DNA of 14,625 nucleotides. It comes from Gammaproteobacteria bacterium (GTDB lineage: Bacteria; Pseudomonadota; Gammaproteobacteria; SZUA-152). Location of the stretch: assembly GCA_024762755.1 (NCBI GenBank), contig JANTGX010000030.1:1-14625 (forward strand). Direction: 5' to 3'. The first letter of the stretch is position 1, and each line of letters starts with the position of its first letter. A program made the position numbers and the translations under genes. Positions 6,925 through 13,168 of the stretch are shown here, one piece after another. The notes under the pieces were generated by a model that was not told the DNA's origin, did no database searches, and saw nothing but the letters and a program-made list of their open reading frames with translations.

Positions 6925-7038
6925 TCAGTCTTCCGAGTGGGTGGTGTCCATGAGGTGCTTCACTTTGATGGCGATGAAAATGATGACGACGATGGTCAGG
7001 GCGACCGCGGCGATGGAGCCGATGGCGACTGCGTCCAT
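6925..7038 (-). CDS. 37-residue single-helix membrane microprotein in the cco operon
   Basis: A short gene with the protein MDAVAIGSIAAVALTIVVII (1-20) then FIAIKVKHLMDTTHSED. It has one hydrophobic helix (about residues 5-24), a basic K-V-K-H stretch after it, and an acidic polar tail ending in SED. The ATG at 7038 is preceded by an excellent ribosome binding site (GAGGAGG, about 7 bases upstream), the strongest argument that it is translated. It lies on the same strand 90 bp after ccoP and 109 bp before ccoG. Size and form resemble CcoM, the roughly 36-residue single-helix subunit of the Pseudomonas stutzeri cbb3 oxidase, and also small DUF3149-like proteins; I cannot show homology to either by eye. 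It may be an oxidase subunit or assembly factor. Confidence 0.75.
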   Translation of the reverse strand: MDAVAIGSIAAVALTIVVIIFIAIKVKHLMDTTHSED

Positions 7039-7073
7039 GGTGAGTCCTCCTCGTTGATTCGCTGCTCGGTGGT

Positions 7074-7109
7074 GGACGGCTGAGTGGCGCCAGGGCCAGT
7101 CAGCCGTCC
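7074..7109 (-). promoter_or_regulatory. Strong intra-operon hairpin after ccoP
   Basis: ggacggctga (7074-7083) pairs perfectly with tcagccgtcc (7100-7109). After one mismatched pair, the stem continues with tggc/gcca (7085-7088 with 7095-7098) around a 6-base loop, giving 14 base pairs over 36 nt. It begins 20 bases after the ccoP stop codon in the transcript and has no U-tract. This is typical of a processing or 3'-end-protecting structure that gives structural genes (ccoNOQP) more mRNA than the downstream assembly genes; the function is inferred. Confidence 0.55.
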
Positions 7110-7128
7110 GTACTGGATGATGACAGTG

Positions 7129-7989
7129 TTACTGACCACCCCCGAGCTCGTGTACATAGACGGTGAGCTTGGTGATGTCGGTGGGCGCCAGTTTGTCCTT
7201 GAAGCTGGGCATGATGGCCTGGCGGGTCTTCGGGTCACTGCCATCGTTGACGCCATGGGTGATGGTGTATTTCACGCTTTCCCGCTGGTCCTTGGCGACG
7301 AAACGCCAGATACCATCGGTCAGGTTGGCCGAACCCATCATGTGCATACCCTTGCCGTCGGGACCATGGCAGCCGCTGCAGCCGGCCTCGTCGAACAGGG
7401 CCTTGCCGGCGGGCACGCTGTCCCCCTTTCCCTGGGAGAGGGCGAGGACGAAGTCGGTCAGCGTATCGATCTCCTGGGCCGACAGCTGGCTGCCGAAGCT
7501 GGGCATCATGCCCTGGCGGCCGTTGGTGATGGATTCCTGGATGTCATCGAGGGTGCCACCATAGAGCCAGTCGTCGTCGGCCAGCACCGGAAAGCCCGGG
7601 TTGCCCGCGCCACCGGCACCGTGACAGGCGGCACAACGATCACCGAACAACACCTTGGCGGCGTTGATGGTGTAGCTGGTCAGCTCCCGGTCGGCGAGTA
7701 CGGCCGCCGGTGTCATGCCCTTGAGCTTGTTCTCATAGGGGGCACGGATCTCTTCGATCTCCTGCAGCTCTTTTTTGTATTCCTTTATCTGGGTCCAACC
7801 CAGTATGCCCTTGGTGTAGCCGTGCAGGGTGGGTATGGATGGATAGAGGATGAAATAGACCGCCACCCAGATGAGGCTGGCGTAGAAGCTGATCATCCAC
7901 CAGCGTGGCGGATCGTTGGCCAGTTCACGCAGGTTGCCATCCCACACATGGCCAGTATCGGTCACCTGCCCTTTCTTGTCGTCGCTCAT
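7129..7989 (-). CDS. ccoP: cbb3-type cytochrome c oxidase diheme subunit CcoP (subunit III)
   Basis: A 286-residue membrane-anchored diheme c-type cytochrome that passes electrons from soluble cytochromes to CcoO/CcoN. The N-terminus has the family motif DTGHVWDGNLRELANDPPRWW (in 11-31), followed by one membrane helix (about 32-50) and the conserved YPSIP. Two periplasmic cytochrome c domains follow: CAACH (119-123) with likely axial Met in MMPSF (161-165), and CSGCH (204-208) with likely axial Met in IMPSF (259-263). A charged linker (EYKKELQEIEEIR) joins anchor and heme domains. The ATG at 7989 overlaps the ccoQ stop as ATGA and has GGAGGG six bases upstream. Length is normal for the family. 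Confidence 0.97.
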   Translation of the reverse strand: MSDDKKGQVTDTGHVWDGNLRELANDPPRWWMISFYASLIWVAVYFILYPSIPTLHGYTKGILGWTQIKEYKKELQEIEEIRAPYENKLKGMTPAAVLADRELTSYTINAAKVLFGDRCAACHGAGGAGNPGFPVLADDDWLYGGTLDDIQESITNGRQGMMPSFGSQLSAQEIDTLTDFVLALSQGKGDSVPAGKALFDEAGCSGCHGPDGKGMHMMGSANLTDGIWRFVAKDQRESVKYTITHGVNDGSDPKTRQAIMPSFKDKLAPTDITKLTVYVHELGGGQ

Positions 7990-8192
7990 TGCTTGCCCTC
8001 CGAATCGAAACGGTCATCGTCCAGGGGGATGAATCGTTGTGCCTCGAGTTTCTCCCGGTTGGACGGATGCAGTGCATATACATAGACGGCGATCATGGCG
8101 ATGAAGGCGGCCACGGTCATGATCAGACCGATCCAGTCGTTGTGGGTCATGGCGGCCCAGTCGGTGTGGAAATACGCTTCGATGCTATTCAC
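7986..8192 (-). CDS. ccoQ: cbb3-type cytochrome c oxidase small subunit CcoQ (FixQ)
   Basis: A 68-residue protein with one membrane helix (about residues 20-42, WIGLIMTVAAFIAMIAVYVYAL) followed by HPSNREKLEAQRFIPLDDD. This matches the FixQ/CcoQ layout: helix, short basic segment, then an acidic tail. In other bacteria CcoQ stabilises association of CcoP with CcoNO. The start is GTG 8192, overlapping the ccoO stop by 8 bases and preceded by GGGGTGA six bases upstream. An ATG at residue 15 would leave a plausible but shorter protein lacking the spacing to the ribosome binding site. It overlaps ccoP by 4 bases, so translation of O-Q-P is coupled. Confidence 0.92.
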   Translation of the reverse strand: MNSIEAYFHTDWAAMTHNDWIGLIMTVAAFIAMIAVYVYALHPSNREKLEAQRFIPLDDDRFDSEGKQ

Positions 8193-8898
8193 GATAGGTC
8201 ACCCCGTAGTCGAGTTTGGCCATGGTGCCGAGGACCTGCAGGTAGGCCACCATGGCGTCCATTTCGGTCTTGCCGGTCACCGATTCGGCGGCCGCGGCGA
8301 TGTCGGCCTCGGTGTAGGGCACACCCAGGGCCTGCATGCCGCGCATGTGGTCGGCGATGGTATCGCTGTCCACGGGGTTCTCTGCCAGCCAGGGGTAGTT
8401 GGGCATCACCGACTCGGGCACCACCGAGCGCGGCGCTATCAGGTGCTTGACGTGCCAGATGTCGGAGTACTTGCCACCGAGGCGCGCGAGATCCGGCCCG
8501 GTACGCTTGGAGCCCCACTGAAAGGGGTGGTCGTACATGGACTCGGAGGCCAGCGAGTAGTGGCCGTAGCGCTCCTTCTCGTCACGGAAGGGGCGCACCA
8601 TCTGTGAATGGCACAGATAGCAACCTTCCCGCACGTAGACATCGCGTCCGGCCAGTTCCAGCGCCGTGTACGGGCGGATGCCGTCGCCGGGCTGCCAGTC
8701 GGCCAGGGTCTGGCCATCCTTGCGGTCCCAGACGATCTCGGGGTGCTTGGTGTGCTCGAAGGTGTTCTTCAGATAGAACAGCGGCACGATTTCGACGATA
8801 CCGCCGATGGAGAGGACGAAGGCCACCATCAGGATGAGCGCCCAGATGTTGCGCTCCAGGGTGTCCTGCAGTTTGGTCGAATAGATCTTGTCAGCCAT
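8185..8898 (-). CDS. ccoO: cbb3-type cytochrome c oxidase monoheme subunit CcoO (subunit II)
   Basis: A 237-residue c-type cytochrome held by an N-terminal membrane helix (about 18-42). The heme attachment site CYLCH is at 93-97 within the conserved REGCYLCHSQMVRP. Other family blocks are GHYSLASESMYDHPFQWGSKRTGPDLAR (112-139) and SVMPNYPWL (163-171), whose Met165 is the likely axial ligand. It carries electrons from CcoP to the heme b/b3-CuB centre of CcoN. The ATG at 8898 lies 15 bp after the ccoN stop and has GGGGAG about nine bases upstream. Nothing is missing or unusual in the sequence. Confidence 0.97.
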   Translation of the reverse strand: MADKIYSTKLQDTLERNIWALILMVAFVLSIGGIVEIVPLFYLKNTFEHTKHPEIVWDRKDGQTLADWQPGDGIRPYTALELAGRDVYVREGCYLCHSQMVRPFRDEKERYGHYSLASESMYDHPFQWGSKRTGPDLARLGGKYSDIWHVKHLIAPRSVVPESVMPNYPWLAENPVDSDTIADHMRGMQALGVPYTEADIAAAAESVTGKTEMDAMVAYLQVLGTMAKLDYGVTYRE

Positions 8899-8913
8899 TG
8901 TCGTGATCTCCCC

Positions 8914-10332
<1,419 letters not shown>

Positions 10333-10349
10333 GATTGTCACCTCCCAGC
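10333..10349 (-). promoter_or_regulatory. Ribosome binding site that decides the ccoN start
   Basis: The minus strand reads gctgggaggtgacaatc before GTG 10332. GGGAGGTG is a near-perfect Shine-Dalgarno match with ideal spacing to GTG 10332, but none to GTG 10341, which it overlaps. Confidence 0.7.
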
Positions 10350-10370
10350 TAGTCGCGTGGATTGTTTTAT

Positions 10371-10397
10371 CCCGAAGGGCGCACCGGTGCCCTCGGG
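10371..10397 (-). promoter_or_regulatory. Hairpin in the ccoN leader
   Basis: cccgaagggc (10371-10380) pairs with gccctcggg (10389-10397) as a 9-bp stem with one bulged base, around the 8-base loop gcaccggt. It lies about 40 bases upstream of the ccoN start codon. No U-tract follows on either strand, so it is not an intrinsic terminator. It may stabilise the operon mRNA 5' end or be a protein-binding site. No canonical FNR/Anr box (TTGAT-N4-ATCAA) was found in 10342-10961. Confidence 0.45.
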
Positions 10398-10697
10398 GGT
10401 GCTACGAAATTCGGTCGATGTCGTCTTTGTCTATCTGAGCAAAGCGTAGTAGCCAGCGTTTTGCGCGGGTCTGTCTCTTCGTCTTGTTTCGATATTGGTA
10501 AGGGTGTTGGAGAAAAAAGGGAATGGGGCAGAAAAGGGGTTGGTCAAGAATTCGGAGGACCGCTCAGGCGAGGGGAGAAGGATGGCAAAGGCAGGGAAAC
10601 CAGCAGTGCCCAGGCCTTGGGTGGCCTGGTGCAGGGAATGCAGCATCTGCTTTAGGTGAAACAGCACCATCAAGTTCGGTCCATGGTCGTTCAACAG

Positions 10698-10734
10698 AAA
10701 TAATAAAAAACTCGGCGTCTCTCATGCGCCAGAG
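10698..10734 (-). terminator. Intrinsic terminator upstream of the cco operon
   Basis: On the minus strand, CTC[U]GGCG (10734-10727) pairs with CGCCGAG (10717-10711) around a 9-base loop, one base bulged, and is followed directly by UUUUUUAUUAUUU. This is a rho-independent terminator form. It lies 228 bases downstream of the galT stop and about 370 bases upstream of ccoN, so it should end galT (or small RNA) transcription before the cco operon. Confidence 0.65.
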
Positions 10735-10874
10735 TCTTGTTGCCGCCGCACTTCGACGACGGACTTGGGCAACCGATTCGTCTGTCTTCAAAGTAGACGA
10801 ATTTCCTCAGAGATCAATCACGCACCGAGGGAGTGCGGCGGCGAATGCCCGACAGACATCTTGCGGAATCGGGC
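10704..10874 (-). ncRNA. Candidate structured small RNA or long galT 3' UTR
   Basis: This non-coding minus-strand stretch is dense in pairing. In transcript order: gcccga/tcgggc (10869-10874 with 10847-10852). Then an 11-bp perfect long-range stem, gccgccgcact with agtgcggcggc (10832-10842 with 10742-10752). Inside it is an 8-bp perfect hairpin attcgtct/agacgaat with an 11-base loop (10776-10802). The stretch closes with the intrinsic terminator at 10698-10734. Together they look like an independent RNA of about 170 nt with a closed multi-branch domain and its own terminator. No convincing promoter was seen just upstream, so it may instead be the processed 3' UTR of galT. No known RNA family is recognised. 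Confidence 0.4.
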
Positions 10875-10961
10875 TGAACGCGGCCTGAATTTTTCTCGTG
10901 CAAGCGCGCCGAACACCCAGTCTGACAGGAATGACAGAAATGGGTCGAAGGCGGGATTCGC

Positions 10962-12068
10962 TCAGTCCTCATCCAGTTCAACGGCACGCAGGCGCTCGGC
11001 GGCCTCCTCCGGGCTGATGGTGTTGACGAACAGGCCAGCACCCAGTTCGAAGCCCGTGGGGATGCTGGTGCGCGGGCAGATCTCCAGGTGCCAATGAAAA
11101 CTCTCCTGGCTGCCGGGCGCCTCCTCGTGGGGCGGCAGGGAGTGCAGGAAATAGTTGTATTGCACGCCACCGAGTACCGCCTCCAGACGGCTCATGGTGC
11201 GCTTGAGTACGCGGCCGAGATCGGCCAGGTCCTCGGCCGTGGCGGCGCGGAAGTCGGCCTGATGACGCAGGGGAAGAATGTGCACCTCCCACTCATAGCG
11301 ACTGGCGAAGGGCTTGATGGCGATGAAACGCTCGCCGCGTTCGATGACATATTGACCCACATCCAACTTGCGACGTATCTCGCCCGACTCGCGATCGTAG
11401 ATGGTGGCCTCGAAGGTCAGCGCCTCGTCGATGAGGGCGCAGAAGATGCAGCTGTGGTGTTTCTCATAATGGCGATGACTGGCCTCTACCTCGGCCTGCA
11501 CATTGTCGGGCACCACCGGCATGGCGATGATCTGGCTGTGGGTGTGCGGGATGCTGCCACCGGCGGCGGGACCGAAATTCTTGAACACCAAGACATAGCG
11601 CAGGCGGTCGTCGGCGTCATACAGCTGCGCCATGCGTTCCCGATAGGCACCGAACAACATGGCCAGGTGATCCACGCTCATCTCGTGCAGGCTGATGCCG
11701 TGGTGGTTGTGGTCGATGATCACCTCGTGGCGGCCGTAGCCGTCGATGGTCTGCTGCAGGCCGAAGGAGAAGCTGGGGTTCTGCCGGTCGTCACCCAGCA
11801 CCGGATAGAGATTCTCGACGATGCGGATCTCCCAATGCTCATGATCGGGATAGGCGGCGATCTCGGGCGGGGTCATGTGCTCGTTGCCGGGACAGAAGGG
11901 GCAGGTGTCGACCCTCACGCGGGTATCGCGCGGCGCCGCCTGTTCGGCCTGCTTGGGACGCATGCCGCGTGCCGTGGCCACCAGCACCGACTGGCTGGGG
12001 ACGATGGGGTTGATGCGAATCTCGCGCACCGGTCTTTCCTGTTCGGGGTTTGGGTCTTGCTCGGCCAT
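10962..12068 (-). CDS. galT: Galactose-1-phosphate uridylyltransferase family protein (HIT superfamily)
   Basis: A 368-residue GalT-family nucleotidyltransferase, cytoplasmic. Visible blocks: RINPIVPSQSVLVA (18-31); first zinc-type pair CPFC (56-59); NLYPV (86-90) and RHEVIIDHNHH (113-123); the catalytic block GGSIPHTHSQIIA (170-182), in which His177 would be the nucleophile; a second pair CIFC (207-210); HWHLEI (325-330); and the C-terminal GLFVNTISPEEAAERLR, typical of the family. The catalytic motif is H-T-H-S-Q rather than the H-P-H-x-Q of classical GalT, and no other Leloir genes are nearby, so the substrate could also be another sugar phosphate, as in the related plant ADP-glucose phosphorylase. 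The ATG at 12068 has an AAGGAGG ribosome binding site. It is divergent from the PHA-region gene. Confidence 0.88.
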   Translation of the reverse strand: MAEQDPNPEQERPVREIRINPIVPSQSVLVATARGMRPKQAEQAAPRDTRVRVDTCPFCPGNEHMTPPEIAAYPDHEHWEIRIVENLYPVLGDDRQNPSFSFGLQQTIDGYGRHEVIIDHNHHGISLHEMSVDHLAMLFGAYRERMAQLYDADDRLRYVLVFKNFGPAAGGSIPHTHSQIIAMPVVPDNVQAEVEASHRHYEKHHSCIFCALIDEALTFEATIYDRESGEIRRKLDVGQYVIERGERFIAIKPFASRYEWEVHILPLRHQADFRAATAEDLADLGRVLKRTMSRLEAVLGGVQYNYFLHSLPPHEEAPGSQESFHWHLEICPRTSIPTGFELGAGLFVNTISPEEAAERLRAVELDED

Positions 12069-12340
12069 ATTCCCTCCTTAGCGCTCGTGTGGCAGGCAGA
12101 GTAGCAGCCCGTTTCGGCTTGGAACACAAATTCTTTTTATCCGCACATAACAGGTTCTGGGCGCGAGTTTTCCATGCTGCGGCAGGGGGGGTGAATCCTT
12201 TCTGACCGCGGCCGTGAAGGCGAATACCTTCGCCGGATCGTCGGCGCTATTGAAAAGAACGCGCCGATGGCAAATGATCCGCCGCGGGTGCCGGCCAAGT
12301 GGCGTGGCGCCGTTTTCGACATTCAGCGGGAAGGATCGCT
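12069..12340. promoter_or_regulatory. Divergent intergenic region galT / PHA-region gene
   Basis: A 272-bp region holding the promoters of both divergent genes. A small perfect hairpin, ggcgaa-tacc-ttcgcc, lies at 12219-12234. An AT-richer stretch (about 12125-12150) is the best place for a promoter, but no convincing -35/-10 pair was found. Short open frames here show no recognisable protein. Confidence 0.3.
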
Positions 12341-12616
12341 ATGGCACATATTCAGATTTCCTATGCACACCCTTGGGGGGAAACGGAGGCCCGGCGTCGG
12401 GCCGAGGCGCTGGTGCAGGATCTGGCCGAGAGGCTGGATGCCAAATATCACTGGCAAGGGAACACGCTCTATTTCGAGCGTCGCGGCGCCAAGGGAAGCG
12501 TGGAGATCCAGCCTCACCAGTTGTTGATCGCTATCGACTTGGGGCTGGCGCTGCGCCCGCTGCGCAAGCAGATCGAGGCACGCATTCACGAGGATCTCGC
12601 CAAGCTGGGCGACTGA
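12341..12616 (+). CDS. Polyhydroxyalkanoic acid system family protein (PHA_gran_rgn)
   Basis: A 91-residue cytoplasmic protein. It matches the small PHA_gran_rgn family, often encoded near polyhydroxyalkanoate granule genes: start with I-x-I-x-Y-x-HPWG, then ARRRAEALVQDLAERLDAKY, the central HWQGNTLYFERRGAKGSVEI, and a C-terminal helix LRPLRKQIEARIHEDLAKLG. The molecular role of the family is not established, and no PHA synthase or phasin gene is in this window, so a PHA link is only by name. The ATG at 12341 has GGGAAGGA about seven bases upstream; longer in-frame extensions lack such a signal. It is convergent with the YcgN-type gene, with 80 bp between stops. Confidence 0.85.
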   Translation: MAHIQISYAHPWGETEARRRAEALVQDLAERLDAKYHWQGNTLYFERRGAKGSVEIQPHQLLIAIDLGLALRPLRKQIEARIHEDLAKLGD

Positions 12617-12659
12617 ATGCCGGCAGCGTGCGGCCGCCGTTCGTTGGTCCCTGTTGCCA

Positions 12660-12694
12660 GGCGGGCCAAAGGGGCATGGTCGCCCCTGCCCGCC
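12660..12694. terminator. Strong GC-rich hairpin between convergent genes
   Basis: ggcgggc (12660-12666) pairs with gcccgcc (12688-12694) and, after a 3-base bulge (caa), aggggc (12670-12675) pairs with gcccct (12682-12687) around the loop atggtc. The 13 pairs lie just before the stop of the YcgN-type gene and after the plus-strand stop at 12616. No T-tract flanks it, but the position suggests a bidirectional end or mRNA 3'-protection structure. Confidence 0.5.
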
Positions 12695-12696
12695 GC

Positions 12697-13134
12697 TCAG
12701 AGGTCCCAGTCGGTGACGTGTTGCTCGAGGTCGGTATCGTTGTCGGCCAGGCTGGCGCGGCTGCGCACCGAGTGGCCGGCGCGCGCCACCGAGGCCGGGT
12801 CGCCGCTCACCAGGGGGTGCCAGTCGGGCAGGCCGCGGCCCTCGCTGAGCCGGCGGTAGGCGCAGGTCTTGGGCATCCAGCCGAACTGGGGGATGTTGTC
12901 CACGGTGAGGACGGCGCACGCGGGTACGCGGGTGGCGCGGTTGGGGTAGTCGCCGCAGCTGCAGGTCTGCATCTCGAACAGATGGCAGAGGACGTCGCAG
13001 TAGTACACCTCGCCGGTCTCGGCGTCTTCCAGCTTGTGCAGGCAGCACTTGCCGCAGTGGTCGCAGAGGGACTCCCACTCGCTGGGGCTCATCTCGTCGA
13101 GGCGTTTACGTTGCCAGAAGGGGGTGTCGGTCAT
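12697..13134 (-). CDS. YcgN family cysteine cluster protein (UPF0260)
   Basis: A 145-residue cytoplasmic protein of the YcgN/UPF0260 family, homologous to E. coli YcgN. It starts with the typical FWQRKRLDEMSPSEWESLCDHCGKCCLHKLED, which contains the Cys24-x2-Cys27-Gly-x-Cys30-Cys31 cluster. Further conserved cysteines are Cys46, Cys50 (YYCDVLCHLF), Cys58, Cys60 (CSCGDYPNR), Cys73 and Cys91. The arrangement implies a metal or Fe-S site, but no biochemical function is established. The ATG at 13134 has only a weak ribosome binding site. It lies 34 bp after the stop of the FAD oxidoreductase on the same strand, so the two are probably co-transcribed. Confidence 0.93.
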   Translation of the reverse strand: MTDTPFWQRKRLDEMSPSEWESLCDHCGKCCLHKLEDAETGEVYYCDVLCHLFEMQTCSCGDYPNRATRVPACAVLTVDNIPQFGWMPKTCAYRRLSEGRGLPDWHPLVSGDPASVARAGHSVRSRASLADNDTDLEQHVTDWDL

Positions 13135-13168
13135 ACGGCGGAAGGCGGGTCGTGGGCGGGTCAGTGTA

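Noticed and set aside
10431..10694. Small open frames in the galT-ccoN gap as genes
   Set aside because: No ribosome binding site with a sensible start, no recognisable protein, and composition unlike the neighbouring genes.
10342..10961. FNR/Anr box TTGAT-N4-ATCAA upstream of ccoN
   Set aside because: Only half-sites were found (for example TTGAT on the minus strand near 10811-10817); no pair with correct spacing was seen.
12267..12527. Plus-strand frame starting ATG 12267 as the PHA-region gene
   Set aside because: It is in a different frame from the PHA_gran_rgn match, lacks its motifs, and has no good ribosome binding site.
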